64,000 bases of DNA from the NCBI GenBank assembly GCA_023055355.1, contig JALJCS010000001.1:76115381-76179380 (forward strand), given 5' to 3'. Source of the stretch: Agelaius tricolor (taxonomy: Eukaryota > Chordata > Aves > Passeriformes > Icteridae). Numbering within the stretch: the stretch's first letter is position 1; each line of letters begins with the position of its first letter. The translations under genes and the position numbers were made by a program. Shown here in pieces: positions 35,051 through 48,200 of this stretch. The notes under the pieces are model-generated. The model was not told where the DNA came from, ran no database searches, and saw nothing but the letters and a program-made list of their open reading frames with translations.

Positions 35051-38000
35051 AAACATGTTAAAGCTCCTCAATGACTTATGAATCCAAGTCCCTTTAGCAA
35101 AAGGGGCATAGCAGCAGATTCACAAAGGGAAAAGCATATGGCAATGCTGACCATGGCCAAGGCTATCCCCAAAGTGAGTGTTCTACCACATCACTTGCCA
35201 GTTCTGAGTTCCAAGAGGCCTCTGGCTCTAGGAGAATGGCTGCCTTCTGAATGGTCATGGAAAATGAGCAGAAGGTGGCATGGGAGGGAGGGATCAGCTG
35301 CCTCTGACCTCCTCTGGGTTCTGTTGGAGCAGGCAGTCTTGGGAATTGCTCCCTCTCATGGTTTCCAGCTTCTGCTCAGTTTTCACTGGTGGCTCGTATC
35401 TGGAGAAGGCTTAGATGGAATGCCTGGATCTGTGCAGGCAGAAGATGCCAGGATTGACATGGTCAGTTGCTTTACCCTGAAGGAAACAGAGACTCTTGGC
35501 TGTTTGCATCCTGCTTGGGTAAAAAGGAAAGAACCAAGAAAAACCATCTGTCTCAAGGGCAACTGGTTTCTGTGTGGGAAACTTTTCACTTGGTTCACTG
35601 CCCATCCACACCCCTCAGACTCTGCACAGAAACCTACTTCCCAAAAACCCAAGAGAAGTGATTTGAAAGAGGGGCAGTTTGCCCTCTTGCTCCCAGTCTG
35701 TGAACCAGAGCTGCGACAAGACACAGTGCTCCCCTTTTCTTCCTTTGACCCTTGGGCTTCCTTATCAGGGCTAGGAACAAAGTATTTATTTGTTTGCCAG
35801 TGCAGGATTTAGCTTCCTAAGAAAACTCACATAGCAACCAAGCAAGCATATAAACATGAAGCACCTAAATGTTGTTGCCTCCAGATTTCTGACAGCTTTG
35901 AAAAATGGACCCTTTTTGCTGTTGCCAGCTTGTACAAATAGCAATAACAGGATATTCTTTGTCTCCCTCATCCTATATTAGTCCATGCTGTACATAGTCT
36001 CACAACTCTCACACAAAACAGGAATGCAAGCAGTAATAAACCTGTAATGTAAGTAGGAGAGCCAAGGATGGATATTCATTCTGGCTTTCCATATGCTGTA
36101 GCAATGATAAAAGGATCTTTCAGACATCTCTTTCTCTGCCTTAATATGCAGCGTGGTCATAACTCAGAAACTGCTTTGGACAGGATTTGCAAACTGCTGT
36201 GTCTGTGTAAAGTCAGTTGAAAGTAAATAAAATACTTTCTGCTTCAGTCCCTTGGATATCTCCTTTTGCCATGGTTTGTTTCGTTCTGAGTGGAAGTATA
36301 TGAAGCTTAAGGTGTGCGATAGAGCATTAAGGTGAAAAATTTTAGGTTTCTGAGACTCAAAAATATTCCAGCAGAGAATCTCTTTTAAAAGCAGATATTT
36401 CATTGTCAATGGCTTGGTCATAAGCAAAAGAGTCATATAAAACATATGAAAGAATGTAACATAAAGGGGAAAAGGTGGATTGTCATAATTTAGAAAGAAA
36501 TATTTTGGTAATCAGTGTTTACTATCAGGAGTGGGGAAGTATAAAACAATTCAGAAATATCAAGGTAAATTTTTTAACTTTCCTCAAAAGACTTTCAACC
36601 TAGAATACTCCACCGACACCTTCTGCCTTCTCAGCAAAGTAAAGACAGACTGATCTCACTCAAGAAAAGCCTGTTCTGAGTACTGATGGCTGCAAGTTGC
36701 ATTTCATCAAAGTTGTTGAACTCTTTTGGGTGAGAATAGGAACAATTTCACATAACCAAGTAGCTAAAGTCTCAGTTAATATGTTAGGTTCCACATTCAG
36801 AAAAAAAATTAGGAAGTTTCTGTCACTGTGACCTTCTGTATCTGCTTTTGTAATCATTGTGATCAAAGCAGTCCTTCTGCCATGGGACAGGATTCCCTTC
36901 TGGAATATTTCCACAGAACTTGAGACAGCTGTTGCAAAAATGTATTTTAAAAAGCTGCAGGAAATCTGTCTGTAGCTGATGCTTTTCCTAAGCTTTCAGT
37001 CTTGAAAGAATCTTTCTGTTTCCTGTAAGTAACTCTGTCTTTTAATTTGACGTATCTGCTTGTAGAGGGGAATCCTTTTTCACTGTTTATCTGAAATCAC
37101 TTTGGTCAAAATTATCTCTTCTAAATCTCTTGGCTACTGTATTTGTCTGTTCCAAAGTACCACTGAGCCATAATCTTCTGGATAAAGGGGGCCATTATGA
37201 TCATCCCATTAGACTTGGGGCATAAGACAGATACAATTTCAGTGTTTCCAATGGAAAACCTCTTGCTTCTGGTTGACATGCCCATCCTTCAGAGGAACAG
37301 ATTCACTGGGGATTAGACTGCTCCTGCAAGGACTGCTTCTAGTAGGACTACATAGGCCAGGGAATCAGCTTAGTAGTTGTGGTCACTCATCCTGAATGTC
37401 CTGGCTGGGTCCCATCTGGGTCCTTCATGATTATTTTTGGAAGAACTACCAGCCCCAGTTTATTTTCCACTTATTCTTTCTTAAAATTTTGCTGTCTGTA
37501 AATTAGAGGAATGTAAGGATACTGAAACATGATTTTGTGTCAGTGTTTCACAGTGCAGCCAAAATTGGTGTCATGTAAGCATCAGGCTATGTCAAGATAC
37601 ACAAATGTTCTTCCAGGGAACCAAGACAGTAAAATCACACAGACTGTGAAGAAGCACAGGTTTCCTGCCTGTGGACTGACCATCTCTTTTCACAGCTCAG
37701 TGAAACTCCATCTCTTTCTTCTGGCCTTGGCAGTGCATTGCTGTTCTCTCACTCCTGCAGTTTGGAGGTAAATGATGGTCCTCCAAGACAAATGTCTGCC
37801 AAGTTTTGCTCCGTGTTTCAATGAAGCACAAAATGTGGTGTACACTGACTCCTTTGCTGTGGTTTTCTTTCCAGACACATAGCTTCATACCCATCCCAGG
37901 GCACAGCCCCATGGCTGTGGGAACTCTGATGAGGATTTTCATTCTAAAGGGGTTTGTGCCCAAAACACGCACAGCAGAACCTTCAGAGTTATTGGCCCCA

Positions 38001-38475
38001 TGAACCACTGTACAGCTGCTGAACTCCCACCACTCCATCTTGAGTTTACTGTTTTGTCATCCTCAGCCCTCTCCTTGCATGTTCTCCACCACCTTTGAAG
38101 TGTGCGTTTCCATCCATTTCTATTTTTTCCATGACAATACACAGAAAAACCCCACTCTTGTCAGTTTTATTTTCTTCGTAGTTAATAATTTTAAATTCAA
38201 AATTTGAGGTGATTAATTCAGCAAATATGTTTTTAATTTGACCTGATGGATAACAATGTCTGCAAATCTTTCACCACTTCCTAGTAAGAAGTTTTTACTA
38301 TGTCTTTTTTTCTGCTTATGAGAGATATTGATCACATCTATTTTAGTATCTATTACTATGTCCCATTTTATTTCTCTCAGGATGACTGAGGAGTTTTCCT
38401 GTCTCTGAAATTTAAATAATTAGGTCTGTTCATAGATTCATTAAGTCTGTGAAATCCCCTAATAAGGTCATATGC

Positions 38476-38504
38476 CATGGGGTTTTTTTCAGAAAAACCC
38501 CATG
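38476..38504. repeat. Perfect 12-bp hairpin, 5-base loop
   Basis: CATGGGGTTTTT (38476-38487) pairs exactly with AAAAACCCCATG (38493-38504) around TTCAG. Confidence 0.9.
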
Positions 38505-39030
38505 TAGGATAGTTTTAAGTGGCTGAACTGTGATTAACCTGGGGGTTTACATGAATGAGAGAAGCATTAGAAGCATTTATCTTATTTTGGTTTTAAATGC
38601 ACATTCAGACCTTGTTGCAAAGATGTATTTTGTTTGAAAACAAGCTGTTTGACTTAATTCAGATAGGACCAAATTGTATAACAGTGTTTATCAGATCACA
38701 TTTCCTGATGTCTTGTCAGAATAAAATAAAATTAATCAGTCAAATTTTTTGCTTTTTTATTTGTTACTCTGTTCTGTTACTCTGAGAGATGGAATAGATT
38801 TAAGTTAATATGAGTAGAAGCCAATTAGGTAAAAGAGAATGCCAGATTTTACGAAGTTCATTACAGCCTTTCAAGAAAATAGGTCATCTGAAAAACTTTC
38901 AGAGCTAATAGTTACTGAAAGTGGAATGGCTATTACTTACTGCCACAGCACCCTCTGATCTTCCCAGGACTCTACATGAGTCTGTTTATTACTGTTTTCT
39001 TTAAAAATGGAGCCCTTCTGCCCTTACTTC

Positions 39031-39050
39031 TTTTTTTTTTTTTTTTTTTT
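39031..39050. repeat. Poly-T tract (T20)
   Basis: This is an uninterrupted run of 20 T. A run of ten or more A occurs about 40 bases later (near 39091-39100). No retrotransposon body or target duplication was recognised. Confidence 0.9.
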
Positions 39051-39528
39051 AATGTGCTCAGTACTTAAAGAGTGAAATAGTAAAGACATAAAAAAAAAAA
39101 GAGACTATCTGTGACTAATATTTTAATCCACAGCCCTGGAAAATTCCCTGTGCATGATTTGAGCTGTTGCACAGCAGGCTGACTGCAGACATTGCACCTC
39201 TGTGCTTCTCAGGGTCCTATTTGATCTATTTATGAGACTTTCTGTAAAGGCTGGTGCATGTGGGAAAGGTATTATCAGTTTTTCATTGTTTCAATTTCAC
39301 TAACAGTCCTTTCTCAACAATGAGTGTGGAACCAGAGAACATTAAGCAAGGAATAAGGATGAAATATATGGATAAGAATGAAACCCTAAAAACATTGAAG
39401 AGAAACAGGCTAACACATAGACCTGTTTGCCTTAGAGAATACACCTCATGTTTTCCCAAATTTTCACAGCTCCCCTGAGCATCATAACATGTGTCTTGTT
39501 CAAAGCTTCCCTTTAGAGCAAAGAGCTC

Positions 39529-39585
39529 CCTATTTGTATTTACTTTACCTATTTGTATTTGCTTTTCCCTATTTGTATTTGCTTA
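39529..39585. repeat. 19-20 bp tandem repeat, three copies
   Basis: CCTATTTGTATTT followed by a variable ACTTTA/GCTTTTC/GCTTA begins at 39529, 39548 and 39568. The copies differ at a few bases, which suggests a modest age. Confidence 0.9.
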
Positions 39586-41521
39586 GCAACTTACTGAACC
39601 AATCCTGTTGGATAAAGTGATTGAGTTATTAATTTCATCAATAGAGACAGGTTGCCTTTAAAGTCAAGGGAGTGAGAGGCTGTACTCTAAAGAGTAAGGT
39701 GAAGCATTTTCTTAAGTGTATTTGGACAACAGTAATGAATGGCACAGGAATTAGTATTGTACCTCTCTAAAGTGGTCTTGAAATCTTCTTAGGAGATTAG
39801 TCACCTTTGATATATCCAAGATCTTACAAAGACTTCTGTGCTCATCTCTGAACCTGAGAAAGCACATGAAAGGAAAAAAAATTATAATATGGGTTCATTT
39901 TAAATGCTATAGTGAAACATTTTTGGATATATGTTCTCTGAAATCAGAGAAAGCATAAATGTCCAATGTGTATGAACAAGCATTTTTCACACAGTATTCA
40001 AGAGCAGACATACAGCTCAACAATAAAACTTAGATGGAAAAGCTGTGTCCAGTGTGCAGGTCTGCTCAAGTCCTTGCCATGTGTCTCCCTTTGTTCCTAC
40101 ATTTTACTTAGCTAATACACATTTTGAATATGTACAGTGGGGCTCCTGCCTGCTGAATGGGCTTGAAGGAATCTTCCTCGGCAAAACATCCAACGCAAAA
40201 GAGCGTGGAAGGGTGATGATTCTGACGGACTTTTCATGCCCCCTGGTGGAAAAGCCTCAGAGCAGCCGTAAGGATTTCCTGCAGGAAGGTCTGTAAACAG
40301 ATGTGTGGTTCCTGAGACATAGCTGAGCTGCATTCTCGTTCGAGGCACTTCACCATTATCGGTGTACAGCCCATGAATAAGAACACACAAGATCCCAAGT
40401 TACAAATGAGCACCTGGACTCATTTAAGTGCTGCTAGCATGATGTACATTGCTCATACAGTATAAATTGCTGGCCTGAAATTTCTTGCAGGCAAATGATG
40501 CCAAGCTCTTAATATATATAAAATGAACTCAAGTAACTGAAGCAAAATAATCACAATTTTCCCCGCTGTCTTTCCAGGATTTCAATCTGGAGGGTTTTGA
40601 AGGATACACAATACCTTGTTACAAACCATATAATGTTTTAAAAAGTATCCTACTGACAACCTTGGCTAACACTGTATCTTCTATCTAGATTACTTCAATA
40701 TGTCACGTCCATATCACACCACTCTGTCCATGGTCCCAAAGCCAAGGATTTTTGTCTTGTCCAACCTTTCCATCTGGAAGTAATGAGCTTAATATTCTGG
40801 CTCTACCCCCATAAAAGCTATGTCACAAAAAAGTAGCAGTCTTACGAACTGTTGTATACCCTGAAGACAAATTTGAGATCCACACAGCCTCTCGAAGTTC
40901 TACTCAGATTAATTTAAAGACAAGTTTTCCACTCTACTCCCATAAGACCTACAGCATACCACAAGGCTGGGAGCCATTTGAGAATCATCTGTGGTTAAAT
41001 CCTGTCCTAGACATGTCAAAGGACTCTGCTTAACAGATAATGAAGGACTAGGACTGTCCTTTGGGGAAAAACACATTGTGTTGTAAGATTTGCTCTTACA
41101 ATGGCTGTTCTTTTGGTTGCAATTGCTCTGCAAGCTAAAGCAGAGGAAAGAGTCCTTTGTTTTCATGTCTTGTCTTGTGTAAAGTGAATGCAAGCTCTGC
41201 TCAGTCTCATTACGTGCACTGAGTAAACAAGCATGCAGGTAGCAGCTCAAAACCCATCAGCTGGAGCTTGAGCTCTGCACATCTATCAGCACAGCCTGGG
41301 AACATCATCAGGGCTCCCTGCACTGCTGCTCTGGGGAGGCAGCCAGACCTATTCTGAGGAGGGTCTGCTTCAAATCTCTTTTATTTCCATTTTCTTTCTT
41401 TTATCACAGGGGAAGAAGAGTGGGACACCACTCTGAGCAGAGGTTTTACAAGTGGTGTACTAAAAAACATCAAGAGCTACTAAAACGCTTTTTATGAATT
41501 GTTTTCATTTTCTTGTAAGGG

Positions 41522-41540
41522 TTTTTTTTTTTTTTTTTTT
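41522..41540. repeat. Poly-T tract (T19)
   Basis: This is a simple run of 19 T with no associated element recognised. Confidence 0.9.
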
Positions 41541-42200
41541 GTCTTACTTTTCTAATATTATCAAGTTTTTGCAAAAACTGGGATTCTGTGCCAAAATGTG
41601 ACAGTATTCTGCAGACACCTCACCCAGTCTGCATAAATTTACAGAGGGAAACTTATCTCATGTACCTTAGGCACCTATTTTTGGTTGGGATTAATCTTCC
41701 ATTGGAAGTGCCTCTCTCCCCTCAGTAACTATAGACAAAGATAGCCCTGGAATAATGTTTAATCTTTAACTCAAACAAGGTGGCATCAGTCCCATTTTTT
41801 GATGCCAAGATTAAAAACAGAACTCATTGAGTCAACTCTTGTATCTGTCATATTCTTACATCATTATAAGAACTAATTTTATAATTCCTTGACTATTTTA
41901 ATTGCATCTAAATAGAACTCTTTCACATTTAATTGAAACTTCTTTCAGTGCCTCTCAAAATAGAAACCGATTTTAAGAATATTCTCTTACTCTTCACTAG
42001 GAAGATATGCAGGTACAGGTGGATTAATCATATATTCGTACAATCACTATTATGCTACTTCTGCCCAGAAAAAGAAAAAGAAAAGTCAAATTAAAAAATG
42101 CAGATGTTCTGAAATAAAAATACTTTGCACAGTCCTGTTAGATTTTCTGAAATTAAATTTTGGCAGATAGGAATATTCTGACATTGCCAAAATGTCACAT

Positions 42201-42251
42201 TTGTTTTATAATTTTGTTTGACATTATAAAACATATTGTTTTATAATTTTG
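42201..42251. repeat. 16-bp direct repeat plus 11-bp palindrome
   Basis: TTGTTTTATAATTTTG occurs exactly at 42201-42216 and 42236-42251. The second copy also forms a perfect hairpin: ATTATAAAACA (42223-42233) pairs with TGTTTTATAAT (42237-42247) around a 3-base loop TAT. The arrangement (a motif copied once directly and once inverted) looks like a local replication template switch. Confidence 0.85.
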
Positions 42252-45200
42252 GCCCCCGGCATCTAATATTTCCTTTCAAAATAGTTTTGCATGTTTAATG
42301 TTCTTATGATGTGTTTCATTTTGTGTTCTCAGTACAATTAAAAAGTCAACCATAATCAAATGTTTCTCTCAGAGACATTTCAGTTAGTATGAGATATTTT
42401 TCTTAAAACTTTCTATTCCAGATAATTCTGAAATTTTCCAAAGTTGTGCCTAACTGGCCTAAAACCAAATTGGGAAATCCTCTGAAAATTTATTTTCTAC
42501 ACAGATATGATTTACTGTTGATATTCCACCAAGAGTGTGTCAGTCAAAGACCTCTTAAAAAGCTGAAAGGAAAAGAGATTCACTGTTCCTTAGAGAGGGC
42601 TTCTTCCTTGCTGAGCCAGGATTTATGATCTAATTCCAAAACTGCAAGAATACCCTGTACAGACACACTTTCTTTCCAGTGAATCTATGGAGAAATTGGT
42701 GGTATTTTTTTGAGTCACACTGCAAAAATTTAAAGTGATCAGAGAACATAGAAAAAGGTAGTATAATCTCTGAAAGTAGAGCTGTGTTAGTTTTTAGCAT
42801 TAAAATGCTTGAGTGGTTTGAGTTTGTGGTTGCTCTCATTTTCCTCTGTGAAGGTCACGTTCAAGAAACCAGAAAGGAAGTATTTCTTCAGAGCTGTAGA
42901 TTCAGAGACATCGGGATTGACCTGTTCATTTATTAGTATCAGTCTGTGTAGCACTGTCTTCAAATACAAATTTGCTATAAGGAGCCAGATCCCTCAGCCT
43001 ATTGAGTTCATTTTGTTCTGCTTCATAGCTCACTTTACAGCAGTGGAAAATGATGTGTACCATCTGGAGGGTCCTTCTGAATATTTCTCTGAGAAGATGG
43101 ACTCTCTGGTTGCTGTAAAGCCAGCAGAAATGTCTTTGATGTCTGTGACACCTCTGCTGTGCTGCCTGGCATGAGGAAAGGGGTGTATTTACAGAAAAGA
43201 CAGGGAATTTGGAGAGAAAAGCATTTTCACTGCCTGATTTTTTCCCAGAGTCTTCAAGTTCACTTCACTGGCAATATTTTAAAGCATTTCTCAGCAGTGT
43301 TTTGCTCGAATGCTGACGGTGCTGTAGCACCAACCACACTTCAACCACGGTCTCACCTGCTCTCCTCATTAGCAGAATTCAGACCCAAATTGTTTCTTAG
43401 CACTTTGGCATCTTTTCTTTTTGGTTCTCCCCATTTTCTTCTTCTGGGTGTGTGTTGACAGAGGATATTGACTATATTGGTGGCTGGCTGGCTCCTATGC
43501 TGAGATGTCACCCTGACTACAGCTGAACTCTGCAGGGGGACAGACAGACACCTTCTGTGAGGTCCTTTGGCTGGCTGAGCTTAGGGAAGAAGGCTCCTAC
43601 TGCTATACCAGTGTACCTGCAGCTCCTTGCCTTTAACAAATATTTAAGCTTTGCATTACTCCAATCAATCCAAAATCTGCCATACTAACAAAAAAGAGGC
43701 AAGCAAGCAATCCTTCCCTCCACCTGCAACACATATATTCTTATGCAAATTAACAATGTTTAAAAAAAAGCTAAATTAACCTTTGATGTCATAGTGATCT
43801 GGTCATGAACTGAAAATCAATCACAGAAGCAAAGAGGAAAGTACTACCTCTCTCCAAAAGAGTTTATGATGCTAGCATAAAAATTAGAAATATGGGATAG
43901 TCACAGGTGTGAAGAATAAGAAAACAATGAGACAACCTTAGTGGTTGTGAAAAGTCTAAAATCTGAGATAAATTATCCTTCTTCATTTGACTTTTCTCCC
44001 TGCATGTATGATTCTGCAGAAGTTATCTTCTGATAATGTTCATGCTCAAAATTTTTATAAAAGAGAGAAAATTAAATCACTCTGAGCACAAATGTGTCCA
44101 GGATGAAAATTATTTATTGTAAGGATTACAACTATAATGGCTCAAGAGGTAGGATGAGTATTTTCTTGCACAAAACTTTTGAAGAGCAAGCAGCTACCTC
44201 TGAATGATCTTCTGATATCCAATTATTTGTCCACAGGTCACAAATTCCTGTTGCTAAGCAGGTTACTTTTATGTACTACTGTTGAAATCTGAATACAACT
44301 GCTTTTCAAGTTTCATCTAATTTTTCAAGACTGTCTTTCAGAGGAAATGGAACCTAATGTGATTTAACTGTTGGAGGAGGTAGAGGGGGGTTAAATTCAG
44401 TCAATTTATGTTCATTATAAACAAACCCAAATTCCTAGCTAGTATGGTATGACTAACATATGTCACATACTACAGCATGTCTGGTGTACCCTTTAACATT
44501 TTAACAGTCCATCAGACATTAATGTGACTTAAACATCAAAAACAGGTTCATTTTGCCATTAATATCCTGAAACAAGAACATCTAATATACACATCCTGAG
44601 ATTTAATCTGTAAACATAACCAAAAATGTCTGGATGAAGGGGGCTTGTTTATATTTCAGTAGTGCTACTTCCATGAAGCATGTGTCTGCTATCTTTAGTG
44701 GGCAACTCTAGCATCCTACCATTGAGAGACCCCTAATATCTTTGATACTGTTAGGGAGACTTATAAGTCTTTTGCTGACAAACCAGTCCCTTTGTAGATC
44801 CCCCAAAGTTAAAGCTACTAATAAACACAACTTGTCTTATAAAGAAGGGAAGAATTTTAAAACCACTTCAAACATGCACAAGATTTCCCTATTCATTTTT
44901 CCATGGTGTGAAGGCAGGTTCTGAAGTGAGCAGGAATTAAGTGGACATGCTTCTCTTTACTGAAGTAATGACTTGTTTAATAAACAAGAAAGGAGAAGGA
45001 AAAATGTGTCAGTGTATGCAGCGGCAAAATAAGATCTGAGGAAAACTTAATAAAATACAAATGAAATTTCAGTCCCATCAAATCCCTTTGTTTATTTGTT
45101 CTATCATTATTCAAATACTTGGTTCTTGCATTGATGAATCCTCAAGGAGGTACTTTTCTTAGGAATTAGCATAGGACAAAGCATATGTGCATTTAGTCTC

Positions 45201-48200
45201 CAAACACACTGTATCTATCAACTCTGTTAGGAGTGAGCAAAGCCACCACAGTCAGGAATATCATGAAAAAAGAGAAGGGAAAAAAAAAGAATAGTTATAC
45301 CCTTTGATATCTTCAAGATTGTTTAATCCAGCTCTTACGTAGATAAAACCACAGTGTAATTGCTATGGAGTGAATTGCATTAGCAAGTATGGCCTTGGAA
45401 AACCAGCCAGATACATTCAAGGTCTGAAATACAGATGAATACTCCGTGTCTTAAATCAATCATTGAATCAGTGGAATTTGTCAACAGCAGGAATTTTTTG
45501 AAGAAAAATGCAGATTCATCTGAACTTTTTACACCAGTGCATGTGTTTCCATTAAATTTTTTGTCAGGACTGTTTTGCAAGCTGAGGCTGGAATTTCTCA
45601 TCAAAACCAGGCAGAGAAAATCCCTGCTCAAAATAGCCAATGGCATGGAAAACTCCTTTGGCATTGAAGAACAAGGGCAAGGACTTCAGTATGGTCTCCT
45701 GAGCAATCTTATTTCAGTATGTGAAACAGAGCCAGCACAAACCTGAGCACGGGCAGATGGTTGTCTGTACAATTAAATTGTTAGCATGGTCCTTGGCAAT
45801 AGTTTGGCCTGGGCTAACTGCCTCTCTCCCAAAAAAGTCCCAGCACAGCTGAGGGGATAGCTTGAGCCAGTATAGATGCAGTCAGCATGTTTTTGGGGGG
45901 TAAAAGCAATTAACTGTGTCAACACAAGCCGTGCGAGCTGGCCTCAGGTCAGACAGCAGTCCCTGGGCAATTTCATTACTAGTACAGCTGCAATACAGTA
46001 GTCCCTGTGAGCACATGGGGGAGTTACAAGATACTAAGGGAAAAGACTTTTTCACATGCATTTTTGCTGCAGATTTTTCTGGAACGGTCTCAGTTTTGTC
46101 CCAGTACAGACTGAAAATGTTTTCTGAAACCATGACTTTTTGGCAAAATAAAACTCCTGCTTTCTGGCCAACTCTAGTACCAATTTGACACTATTGACAT
46201 AGAAATGAACAGAATGTAGATTAGTTAAACCTCTAATGTGGGTACAGGTTTGCAGATAAAAGAATAGTTTTTACATATTTCTCTTTCTTTAGTGCTGCAA
46301 TGTTAGGGGGTTCATTCAAATTTCCCACTCAGATTCTATGTTAGCTATTTTTCATGTCCTCTTTCAACAAATGAACCATGAGAAAAAAAAACCCAAAAAA
46401 CAGGATCAAAGAAGTACGAAGGTATGAATGAACACAGGCAGCATATTTAAATACCTCTGTATTCTGAACATACACAACATTCAGGACATATATGTGGCTC
46501 TGATGAGGTTCTAGACATTGATAGAACTTAGGGCATAACAGGGACACAAATAATTTACTTTATGTGATATTGCTTTACTCCTCTGCACCATGAACACTGT
46601 GTGCATGGCTTTGGAGCATGTGCATTTGTCTTTCTATGTGTAGATGTCTGAGTTTGTCAGCTGAGGCCATGGGGTTTCCACCTCCAAGTAGATGTCCAAA
46701 ATACCAGATCTCCTTCAGTCCATGTTCTGTAAGAGCAGTTTAGAAAATGGCCATGCATCCACATGTCTATACTTAAAACTCTTTGAAGTTAGACAGGATT
46801 TCTTGCAGCTTGTCAAGTTTCTAAACTAGAACAATTGCCTTTCCAGTAAAGATCTGTGGATTCACTCTCTGAAGTTTTCAGTCTTTGTGTATGAATATTT
46901 CTTTTTTCAGAGATAAATCCTGGAAACCAAGAAATGTGACAATGGGATGTAGAGGGGAGTGTTTTGAAGGAGAAGCAACAATTTGTAAGGATGCAGTTGT
47001 GTACTCAGCTGAGATAACACGATGTTCTTATCTGGGAGCAATTCTAAAAACCTAAAGTGAGCAATTTAATATACCTGAGACTGTTTTTGCAATTAGTGAT
47101 GTGGCCTTCCTGCATCCCTACATCCAGACTTTTTCATGATTAACAAGTTTCAACTTAAAATTAGTTTTCTTGCAGCCTTGACTCTTCTAAGTACCCATAG
47201 ATATTCTTATGCTTACTGACTTCACGGCAGAGCTCTGTACCTATTGTCCTTTTTGTGGGGCATAGATGGCCTTTTCTTCAGTTTTCAGTTCCCGGAGATA
47301 TGTTGCTCTTATTTATCTTCCAAGGAGCAGTGACTGTCCTTCCCATCTTAAGAGAGGAAATAACAAAAATGAATATTGGTGCAAACACTGCTCATTATCT
47401 TCTTGCTCTCTCACATTTTTAAAGCTAATTGCATGACGAGAAGTTGACTCATGTTCTTTGAACATTTGGACTTAAAAATACACAGTTACACATACTTCCA
47501 ACAAGCTAATGTCTTTCTCTTTTAATAAGTTCAATAAAAGTTAGTCACCGTGACTTTGTGTTAACATTTAATTTCTAAACAATAGTCCATGCAGAAACCA
47601 GGTCCTCTACAGGGAATAGCTATTGTGAACCATATTTCTTCCCTTTCATTTTAGATTACTTGTGTTTTGCCTTACAGCCAAAATGAAACCTAGTTTCTCT
47701 CCTTTGACCACATCTCAATGTGGATAGTACGAAGCACTAAGAGCTTTCCATTGCTGTGGTATATGCTGTTAATTGCTAACATATTCTGCCACATCATTTT
47801 TCACAGTATTGGAACTTTTTAACTATACCACAACTCAACAAATATTAACAGGACCAGACACGTCTTGGAAGATGGCACTGCTAGTATTTCCTTCCTCCTT
47901 TGGTTCCCACTGAGCAGATGTAAATCACTTTGGGACTGTGCTTCAGTTCTGAAACCTGTTTCAGTTTTGCTCAAACATAATTGGAGGTCATGTGGAGTTT
48001 TCTTTCTTTCTCAAAAACAGAAGGAAAAAAAAATAAAAAGAAAGGCAGTCTTGGAGTTTTAATTGCCAAGAAGCTCTTCCCCCACAGAATCCACTTAAGC
48101 AGATATCTTGTAGAAAATCCATGAAAAAACACAGCCCCCAATTTTTTACTGAGAAATTAGACAAAATTGTAACTGGCAAATACTTAGCCTCTCAAGACCT

